Source of the DNA: Prochlorococcus sp. AG-347-K17
Lineage (GTDB): Bacteria > Cyanobacteriota > Cyanobacteriia > PCC-6307 > Cyanobiaceae
DNA length: 64,000 nucleotides
Assembly (NCBI GenBank): GCA_003281385.1
Contig: QCCE01000001.1
Coordinates: forward strand, 62,001-126,000
Direction of reading: 5' to 3'
Below, one piece after another: positions 52,091 to 60,511 of the stretch (position 1 is the first letter of the stretch; each line of letters opens with the position of its first letter). The notes beneath the pieces are model-generated. The model was not told the DNA's origin, ran no database searches, and saw nothing but the letters and a program-made list of their open reading frames with translations. A program made the position numbers and the translations under genes.

Positions 52091-52309
52091 TTCACACATT
52101 ACTAAGTTATCTCATAATTATCTTTTACGTGGGAGTGGTTAATGGAATGTTACTAAACTGTCACATGTGCCAGTTGGTTGTCCTAGATATGTGTCATTGA
52201 AGAACATTCTAATTTAGAGAAGAGAATATTTAATTGTCAAAATTAGTGTTTAGGAGTTCCTGATAAATACTCTCTACTAGCAAAAGGTAACAAATATCAA
52301 CAGTATTAC

Positions 52310-52507
52310 TTACTGATTCTTTTCCCAAAATAAATAAAGATTTGAAAACTGGTTTTTGGTGTCTAGTATTGCGGTACTTGTTGAGATCAACTTCCATCCT
52401 GCAGAATTAGGTTTTTTCATAATTTCTGTAAATTCGATTTCTTGTCTTCAAGTATTTGCATTTCCAACTGCGTAATATATATCAAGATCATTTTCTACTC
52501 TTGCCAT
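52310..52507 (-). pseudogene. Small conserved-type gene interrupted by an in-frame TGA
   Basis: From ATG at 52505-52507 the frame reads MARVENDLDIYYAVGNANT, then TGA at 52448-52450, then RQEIEFTEIMKKPNSAGWKL continuing ISTSTAILDTKNQFSNLYLFWEKNQ to TAA at 52310. The reading continues smoothly with normal composition on both sides of the TGA. The likeliest event is a TGG (Trp) to TGA change, giving 65 aa if restored. It is either a recent pseudogene, a sequencing error or a re-initiation case. The family is unknown. Confidence 0.6.
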
Positions 52508-52518
52508 TTTTTAAGGTG

Positions 52519-52599
52519 ATGCTTTATTCAGAGTCATATTACTCAATCTTTCATAGTTTCTGGGAAAGATTCGATAGGTTGAAAATAAGAACTATATAG
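52519..52599 (+). CDS. Possible 26-aa peptide
   Basis: ATG at 52519 follows an AAGGTG purine stretch and encodes MLYSESYYSIFHSFWERFDR then LKIRTI. It is aromatic-rich and starts 12 bp from the ATG of the interrupted gene on the other strand. It is very short and may be chance. Confidence 0.25.
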   Translation: MLYSESYYSIFHSFWERFDRLKIRTI

Positions 52600-52763
52600 T
52601 ATTACCTACAACCCAAATTGAGATTGGATTAATGCTTATAATTATTGGAATAGTAGTTACTTTTGATATCAAAATTGATCTGTTTAAAAATAAAGAGTGA
52701 GAGAAAAAAGTTAGATATCTGGAAAATATCTAATTAATTTGATTAAATATTAATCAATCTTAA
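52600..52763. other. Intergenic stretch
   Basis: A 22-codon hydrophobic frame (ATG at 52632, MLIIIGIVVTFDIKIDLFKN...) is visible. No ribosome site supports it and I do not call it as a gene. Confidence 0.3.
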
Positions 52764-53366
52764 TTAGATAAAGAATAATAGACACCCTGCAATAAATCCA
52801 CTTAAATGACCTAATAAACTTACCCCTGGCAAAAAAGAGAAAATCAAACCTATAAGACATATTGTCTTTGACATTTTTTGAACTTCATAATTGGCATTAA
52901 AACCAATTTCTTTACCCAAAAAATATTTTTTTCCATAAAAAGAAGCTAATAATAAGAATCCAAATAAAGCATAAATTATTCCACTAAATCCTAAAGATGC
53001 ATAATTCGGGTAGATTTTAAAATACGAAAGGATCATTTCGTAAACCCAGATAATAAAAAAATTCAAAAAAGAACAAATTAAAATAAATTTCAAATAAAAA
53101 AATCTGCTTTTAATTCCAAGTCTCATCAAAAAAAATCTAGTGATGATTATTCCGCCGAGATTACTTAATAAATGATTTAAATCTGCATGAGTTAGGATTG
53201 ATGTCAAAATCCTATAAGGTTGATCACTAATTAATCTTGGTACATAGTAAAATTTTTCTTTATCAATAACTCCAATTAAATCTGTAAAAATAAAAACTGA
53301 GATTAAAAAAAATCCAGTTACAAGATACTGCCAATCATATTTTGATATTAAATTATTAAAAGGCAT
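52764..53366 (-). CDS. Rhomboid family intramembrane protease
   Basis: The ATG at 53364-53366 (MPFNNLISKYDW...) is used. The longer in-frame TTG start would lie before the upstream gene's terminator. The 200-aa protein has six helices. Rhomboid features are HADLNHLLSN (TM2), LGFSGIIYALFG with the catalytic Ser (GxSx), and LLGHLSGFIAG with the catalytic His. It cleaves transmembrane substrates, which are unknown here. Confidence 0.85.
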   Translation of the reverse strand: MPFNNLISKYDWQYLVTGFFLISVFIFTDLIGVIDKEKFYYVPRLISDQPYRILTSILTHADLNHLLSNLGGIIITRFFLMRLGIKSRFFYLKFILICSFLNFFIIWVYEMILSYFKIYPNYASLGFSGIIYALFGFLLLASFYGKKYFLGKEIGFNANYEVQKMSKTICLIGLIFSFLPGVSLLGHLSGFIAGCLLFFI

Positions 53367-53399
53367 TTTTAAGTTTAAAATAAAAAATATCTTCTTAAA

Positions 53400-53430
53400 A
53401 AGAAGAAAAGACCCTGACAAGGGTCTCTAG
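53400..53430 (-). terminator. Terminator of the 52-aa gene
   Basis: AGACCCT (53409-53415) pairs with AGGGTCT (53420-53426). On the minus strand a TTTTCTTCTTTTT tract follows. It closes the gene at 53453-53611 and separates it from the rhomboid gene. Confidence 0.8.
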
Positions 53431-53452
53431 AAATATTTTTATTTTATTGCCT

Positions 53453-53611
53453 TTAGTAAACTTTGCAATGAGAACTTGTTGGATGGTCTACGCATTCTTT
53501 TTCCCAAAAATCTTTTCTATGATCTTTAGGTAGTTGATAATTAAAATCGTGCATTCTCCAAATATCTGAAGTTGCATTTCTGAGGGCAGTGAATGGAGTG
53601 GTGAGTATCAT
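53453..53611 (-). CDS. 52-aa conserved-type small protein
   Basis: ATG at 53609-53611 with a strong Shine-Dalgarno (AGGAGG) 5 bp upstream, unusual in this genome, and a terminator after the stop. The peptide is MILTTPFTALRNATSDIWRM then HDFNYQLPKDHRKD, ending ECVDHPTSSHCKVY. Soluble, with two Cys and several His in the C-terminal half, which could bind a metal or form a disulphide. The ribosome site and terminator strongly support a real, well-translated gene. The family is unknown. Confidence 0.68.
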   Translation of the reverse strand: MILTTPFTALRNATSDIWRMHDFNYQLPKDHRKDFWEKECVDHPTSSHCKVY

Positions 53612-53911
53612 AAAACCTCCTATATCTCTACTCCTTAATTATCCTCCCATTCAATTAAAATTAATAGAGTATTAATACCCGATTAAAAGTGCTTTGTGGT
53701 TGTCCCAACTATCTTTCCCCATTCAATAGTAGTAGAGATAATTCAGGAATTAAAATCACTTCATCGACTTTGTGTAAACGAGGTGCTTTACCCTCTGAAA
53801 GGGTGGACTAAGATTTCAACATAAGAGAGCACTATAGAACAAACATTAACACAGTTTTCATATCGAAAAAGGATTTCCCGCCAACATAACTAACTACTTT
53901 TTTGTTATCAC
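53612..53911. other. Intergenic stretch, 300 bp
   Basis: No ORF. A short hairpin ACCCT-CTGAA-AGGGT (53790-53804) is the only structure I see. It could be part of an unannotated RNA or chance. Confidence 0.4.
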
Positions 53912-54523
53912 TTACCTGAACAAAATGTAATTAAAAGACAAACTAATTCGTTCTTCATCCGTATCATTTAATTCAACAGAATGAGGTGACCAAGAAGGGA
54001 AAACAATAAGTAATTTCTCAAGAGGCTTAACGGGAATTTTTGGTAAGTCATAAGGAAGAAGATTATATCCCTGTTTAAAAAATCCCATATTCTCCTGTGA
54101 TGTTAAATATGTCTCGTTATAATCTCTTAAAAAAAAGAGATTTCCTCGTTTCATCTCTTTAGGAACTTTAATGTAAAAAACACCTGAATATTTAGCTCCA
54201 GGATGAGTATGTGGGACATTTGACCCTCCTTTACCATTGATATTTATCCAAAAATCTACTAATCGAACATTTTCTCTTCTAGATTGCTGATGAATAGTTT
54301 GAATACAATTGGTAATTTGTTTCATTAATTTCAAAATTTCAGGGGGATTTTGAAGATTTAATAAATTTGGAGAATGATATGAGTTTTGACCTAGATTACT
54401 TTTATATTTACTAGGAACATTATTTCTAATCTCATAACATTCTTCTTGCAAGCCTCTAATATTTACATCTATTAGACTGCTCCAAAAAGGTTTTGGAAAT
54501 ATATAGCCTTTTTTTATATCCAA
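53912..54523 (-). CDS. Putative 2OG-Fe(II) oxygenase
   Basis: A 203-aa double-stranded beta-helix oxygenase. The iron-binding His-x-...-His pair is in NVPHTHPGAKYSGVFYIKVP and FPSWSPHSVELND, and a basic residue (ERISLSFN) would bind 2-oxoglutarate. It matches the family of uncharacterised 2OG-Fe(II) oxygenases (sometimes phage-like) seen in marine picocyanobacteria. A perfect 14-bp palindrome (54537-54550) lies 14 bp upstream of the ATG. Substrate unknown. Confidence 0.75.
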   Translation of the reverse strand: MDIKKGYIFPKPFWSSLIDVNIRGLQEECYEIRNNVPSKYKSNLGQNSYHSPNLLNLQNPPEILKLMKQITNCIQTIHQQSRRENVRLVDFWININGKGGSNVPHTHPGAKYSGVFYIKVPKEMKRGNLFFLRDYNETYLTSQENMGFFKQGYNLLPYDLPKIPVKPLEKLLIVFPSWSPHSVELNDTDEERISLSFNYILFR

Positions 54524-54953
54524 ACTTTTTAAATTAAATATTCGAATATTATCATTATTCCTTATCTATAGATAACAAACAAACTTTATTTTTTTTTTTA
54601 ATATCTCACTTTTTTATCTTCGTTACTTCAAATGAGTTAGATATAAATTTGAATAATTCACAAATACATAGAAGCAATAATAAAATTCAATTAATAAATT
54701 CGAATACCCTCTGCCAGTTCATGAACCCCCTAGAGAATAGTGTCTTTAAGTTTAAATTCTAAGAACTAGATTTAAATATCAAAAAGAGGAATATTACTTA
54801 TAGCAATGAACTTATTTAAATTTTGAAAAATTAATCGTCCGTGAGATAGGACCATATGAAATCTTAAGGAGAGGGTTTTAGTTGAGATGAATACATAAGA
54901 CACACTCAGACACTTGCTGAATGCATCTTAAACTCTCAGACTCTAAAAAAATC
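54524..54953. other. Intergenic stretch, about 430 bp
   Basis: AT-rich. It holds the AATATTCGAATATT palindrome at 54537-54550 and a 12-13-nt T run near 54588. No ORF over 20 codons with a ribosome site, no RNA gene and no repeat are seen, apart from the tRNA that follows. Confidence 0.45.
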
Positions 54954-55043
54954 CGGAGAGGGTGGGATTCGAACCCACGAATAGTTTCGTTTTCTATTAA
55001 ACGATTTCGAGTCGTCCGCTTTCGACCACTCAGCCACCTCTCC
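54954..55043 (-). tRNA. tRNA-Ser (anticodon CGA)
   Basis: A 90-nt tRNA with a long variable arm. GGAGAGG (55043-55037) pairs with CCTCTCC at the 3' end, and the discriminator is G. The D-arm GCTGAGTGGTCGAAAGC, anticodon loop CTCGAAA (anticodon CGA) and T-arm GGGTTCGAATCCC are all clear. CCA is not encoded. Confidence 0.97.
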
Positions 55044-55105
55044 GCCTGTATATAAGTATGCACACAATTAAGAGAAAATAATGAACTATATAATTATCTT
55101 AATTT

Positions 55106-56128
55106 TTAATCCCACCCTGCATCTTTCATCAATTTTATAGCCAGAGAATTTTTTTCTCCAAGGTCCTCTACAGTTACACTATCAGGTATAAATTCTCCAA
55201 AGTTCTTTACTATTTCATTTTGATTAACTTCCTTCAAAGGATGTTCAAAAGTTGGCGCTGCTAAACCTTTACTTCCTTCAGGAGATGCTAAGAATTCAAG
55301 CAACTTAATCGCTTCATTTTTATTTGTTGCATACTTTGCAACACCTCCAGCACTAATATTTACGTGAGCAGGATTAGGTGTAAGAACCTTTGTTTTTTTT
55401 GCATATAAAGCATCTCTTCTTCCATTAATACCCGCTAACATTCTTGCTACATAATAATGATTAACAATTCCTACTCCACATTTTTTCTTGGAAACTGCTC
55501 TAATTATTGAAATGTCACCTGGGAAGAATGGTTGGGAAACATTTGAAATCATTCCGCTTAACCAAGCTTTAGTTTCTAATTCTCCTTTATTAATTATTTG
55601 GTTGGCAACTAAAGATTGATTATATGGACTTTTTCTATTTCTTAAACATACTTTCCCTTTTAACGAGGGATCAGCCAAATCAGTATAATCATTAATTTTG
55701 CTAACATCAACAACTTTTGGATTAGCTATCATAACTCTTACTCTTCTTGTTAATGCATACCATTCCTTATTTGGATCTTTTAAGCCAATTGGAACATCAT
55801 TTTCTAAATTAGAAGATATTATAGGTTGAAGTAATCCAGCTTTGGCTGCATTAGTAATCCTTGCAGCATCTACTAGCAATATTAAATCTGCTTGTGAATT
55901 TTTCCCTTCTCGTTTCAATCTTTCAATTAAAGAGATTCCTGCTGCTTCTATAAGCCTAACTTTAATTCCTGTTTCTTCTGCAAATTTTTTATAAATACTT
56001 CTATCTGTATTGTAATGTCTACCCGAATAAACTTTGACTTCTTTTTCTGTTGAATTAACAGGTATATTAAAGTTGAGCAAAAATGTACATGTTAGTGCTG
56101 TGTAAAATAGTTTTTTAAGTTTTTGCAA
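55106..56128 (-). CDS. futA/idiA: Ferric iron ABC transporter substrate-binding protein
   Basis: A 340-aa periplasmic Fe(III)-binding protein (FutA/IdiA/AfuA family). A signal peptide (about residues 1-25) precedes KEVKVYSGRHYNTDRSIYKK, whose His-Tyr, with later Tyr residues (VNHYYVARMLAG), coordinates iron. QADLILLVDAARI and LADPSLKGKVCLRNRKSPYN are family landmarks. Start ATG. It is one of several iron-related genes from here to the window end. No ABC permease or ATPase is adjacent. Confidence 0.93.
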   Translation of the reverse strand: MQKLKKLFYTALTCTFLLNFNIPVNSTEKEVKVYSGRHYNTDRSIYKKFAEETGIKVRLIEAAGISLIERLKREGKNSQADLILLVDAARITNAAKAGLLQPIISSNLENDVPIGLKDPNKEWYALTRRVRVMIANPKVVDVSKINDYTDLADPSLKGKVCLRNRKSPYNQSLVANQIINKGELETKAWLSGMISNVSQPFFPGDISIIRAVSKKKCGVGIVNHYYVARMLAGINGRRDALYAKKTKVLTPNPAHVNISAGGVAKYATNKNEAIKLLEFLASPEGSKGLAAPTFEHPLKEVNQNEIVKNFGEFIPDSVTVEDLGEKNSLAIKLMKDAGWD

Positions 56129-56230
56129 TTTTTCAAATTAGTATCTATGGTTACTTTATACCTATGAAAACAGTACAAACTTCAAAAGCGAACTTCTATA
56201 CATCGAGTTGTATCATTTTTTATATTTCAT

Positions 56231-56899
56231 ATGAATTATTTAATCCAGCAGTTATTAAACGCTGAAGAAATAAAATTTACAAAAAAAGAATTAGAGAAAT
56301 GTAGCCTACAAGATTGGGAAGATGGAAAAAAAACTGCTGGGAATCACGCGGCAATAGTTAAAAAAAATCTTCAACTTGATAGAAATTCTAATATTTCAAA
56401 AAAATGTACTAAATTAATTGAAAAGAAAATACTTAGCGATGTTCTAATAAAAAGTTTTGCCTTACCTAAAAGAATTCATGGAACAATGTTTACTAAATCA
56501 TTGCAAGGAATGAAATATGGAAGGCATATTGATAATGCTTATATGTCCACTGGAAGAGCAGATTTATCATTCACTATTTTTCTTAATGAAAAGGATAAAT
56601 ATACAGGGGGTGAATTATTAATTGAAAGCCTAAATTCAGAAAGTAAATTTAAACTCGATGCAGGAGGTATTATCATATATCCTAGTTCATATTTACATTC
56701 TGTTTTAGAAGTTTTATGTAGTGAGAGATTAGTTGTTGTTGGTTGGATAGAAAGTTATATAAAAAGTATCGAGGAAAGAGAATATTTGTTTGACCTAGAT
56801 GCTGGAGCCAGAAGTCTACTCGCTAAGCATGGAAGATCTGATGAACTAGACCTTATCTTTAAATCCTATTCAAACCTACTTCGCACATTAGGAGATTGA
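56231..56899 (+). CDS. piuC: PKHD-type Fe(II)/2OG hydroxylase, PiuC-like
   Basis: A 222-aa Fe(II)/2-oxoglutarate-dependent hydroxylase. The iron ligands are in GMKYGRHIDNAYMS (His-x-Asp) and YPSSYLHSVLEV (His), and SERLVVVGWIES carries the 2OG-binding Arg. Length and motifs match PiuC/YbiX, linked to iron uptake in other bacteria. It is divergent from the iron-binding protein gene with 102 bp between, a shared regulatory region consistent with iron control. Confidence 0.9.
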   Translation: MNYLIQQLLNAEEIKFTKKELEKCSLQDWEDGKKTAGNHAAIVKKNLQLDRNSNISKKCTKLIEKKILSDVLIKSFALPKRIHGTMFTKSLQGMKYGRHIDNAYMSTGRADLSFTIFLNEKDKYTGGELLIESLNSESKFKLDAGGIIIYPSSYLHSVLEVLCSERLVVVGWIESYIKSIEEREYLFDLDAGARSLLAKHGRSDELDLIFKSYSNLLRTLGD

Positions 56900-56970
56900 T
56901 AAGAATCATTTTATACATTAAATAGAAAAGAAAAATAAATTTGATTAAAATTAAGAAAAATAATCATTCA

Positions 56971-57210
56971 ATGCCAAAAAAAAGTTCTATTGCTATTTTT
57001 CTAGCTGCAACAAGTGCACTAGCAATTTCTACATCTGAAACAAATACTTTAAATGCTGGAGAAAATGATCTAGGAGGATTAAAAGAATGGAATACTGATA
57101 TGCCTTTAGATGCTGATTTTGTATTAGATTCAGATGCTCAAAAAATAGCGGATGAAGCTGCAAAATCTAGCGCATGCGTTCCTATAGGAGAAGGGGAAAA
57201 TTGTTGGTAA
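56971..57210 (+). CDS. Small secreted protein near iron genes, 79 aa
   Basis: The ATG at 56971 is chosen because it begins a signal peptide (MPKKSSIAIFLAATSALAIS). A TTG 30 bp upstream adds a Lys/Asn-rich leader. The mature part is acidic (MPLDADFVLDSDAQKIADEA) with two C-terminal Cys (SSACVPIGEGENCW), probably disulphide-bonded. It lies 71 bp after piuC on the same strand and has its own terminator, so it may be co-transcribed and iron-related, but no function is known. Confidence 0.6.
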   Translation: MPKKSSIAIFLAATSALAISTSETNTLNAGENDLGGLKEWNTDMPLDADFVLDSDAQKIADEAAKSSACVPIGEGENCW

Positions 57211-57231
57211 ATCAATAAATATTTAAAAAGG

Positions 57232-57262
57232 CAAAAAAAAACACCCTTTCGGGTGTTTTTTA
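57232..57262 (+). terminator. Bidirectional terminator between small secreted protein and porin
   Basis: ACACCC-tttc-GGGTGT (57241-57256) flanked by A8 and T6. It serves the 56971 gene and the convergent som gene. Confidence 0.9.
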
Positions 57263-57277
57263 CTGTTGAGGAAATTT

Positions 57278-58606
57278 TTAGAACTTGAAAGTTGTCTGTA
57301 GAAGTGCTCCGAAGACATCTTCAGAAGTTCCCGCCCTATCTTGTCCTCCAAATATAGTAGGAGTAATAGTTACAGAATCATTAGCTTTATATGAATAATA
57401 TAATTCATAAGCAAATGGGTCTACAGTTTCATCATCATGTTTAGTTGGTTGACCAAAAGCAAAACCAATTCTGTCATCAGCACTGAACATGTCTTGCCAT
57501 GTTAAGCCTACGAACCAGGCATCTGAACTATCTGTTCCTGAAGTAACACCATCATATTGAGTAGTGTCATAGCCGGCAGAGATTGATGGTGTAGCGGTTC
57601 CAGAATCTTCAGGTCTCCACCACCCTCTTAAACCAATAGCTGTATGGTTACCACCAGTTACTAAGGCGTCATCAGCAGATCTAGTATGGTAATAACCATC
57701 AGACCAACCATTATATTTCTGGTTAACTATTACTGAAGCAGAATATTGTGGCTTAGTAATACCAATTTGAGTTGCCCAACTTGTCTTTGTACAATCTGTC
57801 AAAATACCAGTATTGGAATAGGAGTTATTGTCTGTCTTTGCAACACATCCAGCTTCTGATGCGCTTGAAACTGAGTTGGTTGATTTAGATACAACATTAG
57901 AGCTAATTGCAAATCCATTATCTGCTTTATAAGCCCAGCCAGCACCAGTATTTGTACTTGCGCCATAGGCATTACCATTACCACCTAGAGTAAACTGCTT
58001 TGTAATAGGCTTGTATATTGATGGAGCAGTTCCATGCATGTAATAGTTTTCAATTTTTGGACCTACCCAAACAGTATTGTTTTCCCCAACAGGGAATTCA
58101 TACCAAATCTTGTCAACCTTAAGGGTATCACCATTTTTATTTCCGGAACTTAAGTATCCACCATAATCGGAATCAACACTCCAACCAGAATGGTTACCAG
58201 TCTTAAGACGAACGTAGAGGTTGTCATCTCCAGAAAAACTGGTATTAAGATTTAGGGTATAAGTATAAGCAAACTTTACAGCTTCTACTGAACCTTCGGT
58301 TTCACTGAAATCCATAAAACCAAGGTCAAAGATAGCTTTACCATCCATAGTTGTGGTATCAGAGAAAGATCCAGCTTCAAAGTCATTTTGCTGAGCTTCT
58401 AAACCGTCAAGTCGTCCCTTTAAATTTGCTATGTCTTCACTAACTTCGTTAATGAATGTTTTATTATCGAATCTTTGAACTTTAGAATTGCTACTTGCGT
58501 AGTTATTCATCTCTTCAAGATTCAAAGTATCAGATGCTTGAGCTGCTAAAGGAGTAATTAAACTTGCAGCAGTACTAGCAACCAACAATTTTTGGAAGAG
58601 TTTCAT
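57278..58606 (-). CDS. som: SOM-type outer membrane porin (iron uptake porin family)
   Basis: A 442-aa outer membrane protein. A signal peptide (MKLFQKLLVASTAASLITPL then AAQA-SD) is followed by a coiled-coil/SLH-like N-terminal segment (SNSKVQRFDNKTFINEVSED then IANLKGRLDGLEAQQNDFE) that binds the cell wall, then an OprB-type beta-barrel with aromatic-rich strands. It ends in Phe (LLQTTFKF), as porins do. It is the major cyanobacterial porin class, used for inorganic ion and iron passage. It is downstream of glyQ on the same strand, with a 10-bp inverted repeat between. Confidence 0.88.
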   Translation of the reverse strand: MKLFQKLLVASTAASLITPLAAQASDTLNLEEMNNYASSNSKVQRFDNKTFINEVSEDIANLKGRLDGLEAQQNDFEAGSFSDTTTMDGKAIFDLGFMDFSETEGSVEAVKFAYTYTLNLNTSFSGDDNLYVRLKTGNHSGWSVDSDYGGYLSSGNKNGDTLKVDKIWYEFPVGENNTVWVGPKIENYYMHGTAPSIYKPITKQFTLGGNGNAYGASTNTGAGWAYKADNGFAISSNVVSKSTNSVSSASEAGCVAKTDNNSYSNTGILTDCTKTSWATQIGITKPQYSASVIVNQKYNGWSDGYYHTRSADDALVTGGNHTAIGLRGWWRPEDSGTATPSISAGYDTTQYDGVTSGTDSSDAWFVGLTWQDMFSADDRIGFAFGQPTKHDDETVDPFAYELYYSYKANDSVTITPTIFGGQDRAGTSEDVFGALLQTTFKF

Positions 58607-58658
58607 TGTGCCTCACACTAAAAAAGCCCAATAAATGGGTATCTATACTGTATCGAGG

Positions 58659-58712
58659 GTAACAAAAAAAGAAAGAAATAAAAGTGTCAAAATCATGTAT
58701 CTTTTGTTACCA
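58659..58712. repeat. 10-bp inverted repeat upstream of som
   Basis: GGTAACAAAA (58659-58668) and TTTTGTTACC (58703-58712) are exact inverses 34 bp apart. They lie between the glyQ stop and the som start and could form a hairpin or act as paired regulator sites. Confidence 0.7.
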
Positions 58713-58745
58713 CAGTAATTAATTTTCAAACTCTACTCTTTTTCA

Positions 58746-59612
58746 TTACTGTAACAATGGATAGTCCAAAGATTCTCTTTCTTCTATCCAACATGATGCA
58801 ACTTCTCTTGCTGAGCTTCGAATCTTTTCAATGTATTGAGCACGATCTGTAACTGAAATAACTCCCCTCGCATCAAGCAAATTAAAAGTATGGCTGCATT
58901 TCAGAACAAAATCAAGGGCAGGGTAAGTTAATTTTTTTTCAATTAAAGAATTTGCCTCATCCTGATAAATTTCAAATAATTTCCTTAAATTATCAGGATT
59001 AGACTCGTTAAAATTATATGAACATTGACTTTTTTCAAATTGAAGCCAAATATCGTTATATTTAAGATTTTTGTTCCAGTTTAAGTCCCAGATACTTTCC
59101 TTATCCTGCAAAAACATTGCAATCCTTTCAAGTCCATATGTGATTTCAATTGGGATTGGATTACAATCTAATCCACCGCATTGTTGGAAATAAGTAAATT
59201 GAGTAACTTCCATTCCATCCAACCAAACTTCCCAGCCTACACCCCATGCTCCTAGCGTTGGAGACTCCCAATTATCTTCCACAAACCTTATGTCATGATT
59301 TCTGGGATTTATACCAAGAGATTTTAGAGATGTCAAATATTTTTCCTGGATTCCATCCGGTGAAGGTTTAATTATTACTTGAAATTGAAAATAATGTTGC
59401 GCTCTATTTGGATTATCACCAAAACGTCCATCAGTAGGTCTTCTACATGGCTCTGCATATGCTACGCTCCAGGGTTCTGGTCCAACAGCCCTCAAAAAAG
59501 TATGCGGATTCATCGTGCCAGCGCCTTTTTCGGTATCATATGGCTGCATAATCAAACAACCTTCTTCTGACCAAAAATTATTTAAATTTTGAATTATATC
59601 CTGAAAAAACAT
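58746..59612 (-). CDS. glyQ: Glycyl-tRNA synthetase alpha subunit
   Basis: A 288-aa class II synthetase subunit of the alpha2beta2 enzyme. Family blocks [80 protein letters not shown], and FLQDKES are all present. The beta subunit gene glyS is not in the window. ATG start, normal length. Confidence 0.96.
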   Translation of the reverse strand: MFFQDIIQNLNNFWSEEGCLIMQPYDTEKGAGTMNPHTFLRAVGPEPWSVAYAEPCRRPTDGRFGDNPNRAQHYFQFQVIIKPSPDGIQEKYLTSLKSLGINPRNHDIRFVEDNWESPTLGAWGVGWEVWLDGMEVTQFTYFQQCGGLDCNPIPIEITYGLERIAMFLQDKESIWDLNWNKNLKYNDIWLQFEKSQCSYNFNESNPDNLRKLFEIYQDEANSLIEKKLTYPALDFVLKCSHTFNLLDARGVISVTDRAQYIEKIRSSAREVASCWIEERESLDYPLLQ

Positions 59613-59767
59613 TAAATTAAAAAAGAGGAAAAATTTAGATCGATGCCATTAGACATAATAACAAAGCTTAAAAGTAAGATGTAATTTAAAATCCAAGTTC
59701 TCAAAAATATCATCTTATAAAAAGCTTTCATTAAATTAGATCGTTAATAAAAAAAATGAGAAATTAA

Positions 59768-60154
59768 TTATGTAAAAAAATCTAATGGCAATGGTCCAAA
59801 AGTATCAGATTCTTTAGCACCCTCGTCATACTGACATGTAATTAAAATTCCTTCTCCGAGACCATTTTCAGATCTTACAAAAACATTACTAGTTTTTTGA
59901 TTAGCTTTTAAAAAAACACCTCCATTAGCATGAAGGGAATCTAAATTACCAAATTTAATTGAGGAATATTTCCTAGAAATAGATCCTAATGCTTCAATAG
60001 CTTTATTATCACTAGGTGCCATTATGCCTATTGTTATCCAATCGGCATTAAAAATATTTGCTTCTATTTCCACTAAAAGTTTCTTTTCTTGCCTTTGACT
60101 TAATTGAGGTGCAGTTCTTAGATTATTTAAATCTTCCAATTTATTAATTTCCAT
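59768..60154 (-). CDS. DUF1824 family protein
   Basis: The ATG at 60152-60154 (MEINKLEDLNNLRTAPQLSQ) gives 128 aa, the usual length for this cyanobacterial family. A longer frame runs 25 residues into the preceding gene and is rejected. Features are NADWITIGIMAPSDNKAIEA, KFGNLDSLHANGGVFLKANQ and GLGEGILITCQYD. Function unknown; it is the third gene of a tight run with the MIF-like and 56-aa genes. Confidence 0.75.
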   Translation of the reverse strand: MEINKLEDLNNLRTAPQLSQRQEKKLLVEIEANIFNADWITIGIMAPSDNKAIEALGSISRKYSSIKFGNLDSLHANGGVFLKANQKTSNVFVRSENGLGEGILITCQYDEGAKESDTFGPLPLDFFT

Positions 60155-60176
60155 TAGCTTTATATCTAATAAATTC

Positions 60177-60509
60177 TTAACCGAATGTCCTTCCATTCCA
60201 AGCCCACAATGAAGCTGGCACATCCACAAAAGAGATATAAATCCTATCTATTGGGATTCCCATTTTCTCATATACAAAATCTGATATTGGCTTTGCCATT
60301 TCTGATGGACTTAGAGAACCTATTGATTTTATTTCTAAAAAGCAAGTAGGTGTCTCATCATCAAAATACATTTGGCAATTATCATCTATTTTTGCCATAA
60401 CAAATCTTCTTGATTTATTAGTTAAAGATGAAATAAGAATTGAAATTTCTTCGAGTAATTTACCTTTATCATTTAATTTTGCAGAAGTTGAAACATTAAT
60501 ATAAGGCAT
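60177..60509 (-). CDS. Phenylpyruvate tautomerase / MIF-like protein
   Basis: A 110-aa MIF/tautomerase-superfamily protein. The N-terminal Met-Pro (MPYINVSTSAKLND) exposes the catalytic Pro-1 after Met removal. The C-terminal IYISFVDVPASLWAWNGRTF is typical of MIF homologues of picocyanobacteria. The natural substrate is unknown. It starts 2 bp after the upstream 56-aa gene's stop and is followed by DUF1824. Confidence 0.9.
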   Translation of the reverse strand: MPYINVSTSAKLNDKGKLLEEISILISSLTNKSRRFVMAKIDDNCQMYFDDETPTCFLEIKSIGSLSPSEMAKPISDFVYEKMGIPIDRIYISFVDVPASLWAWNGRTFG

Positions 60510-60511
60510 CT

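Noticed and set aside
52082..52110. Resemblance of plus-strand CACTCCTTCACACATT to the Yfr1 core
   Set aside because: The Yfr1 core ACTCCTCACAC is not matched exactly and the usual flanking hairpins are absent; the minus strand explains the region better.
51949..52200. 83-codon open frame on the plus strand
   Set aside because: It crosses a perfect terminator hairpin (52008-52033) and the Yfr2-type RNA on the opposite strand; composition is not protein-like.
54878..55063. 61-codon open frame on the minus strand
   Set aside because: It lies over the tRNA-Ser gene and is a by-product of it.
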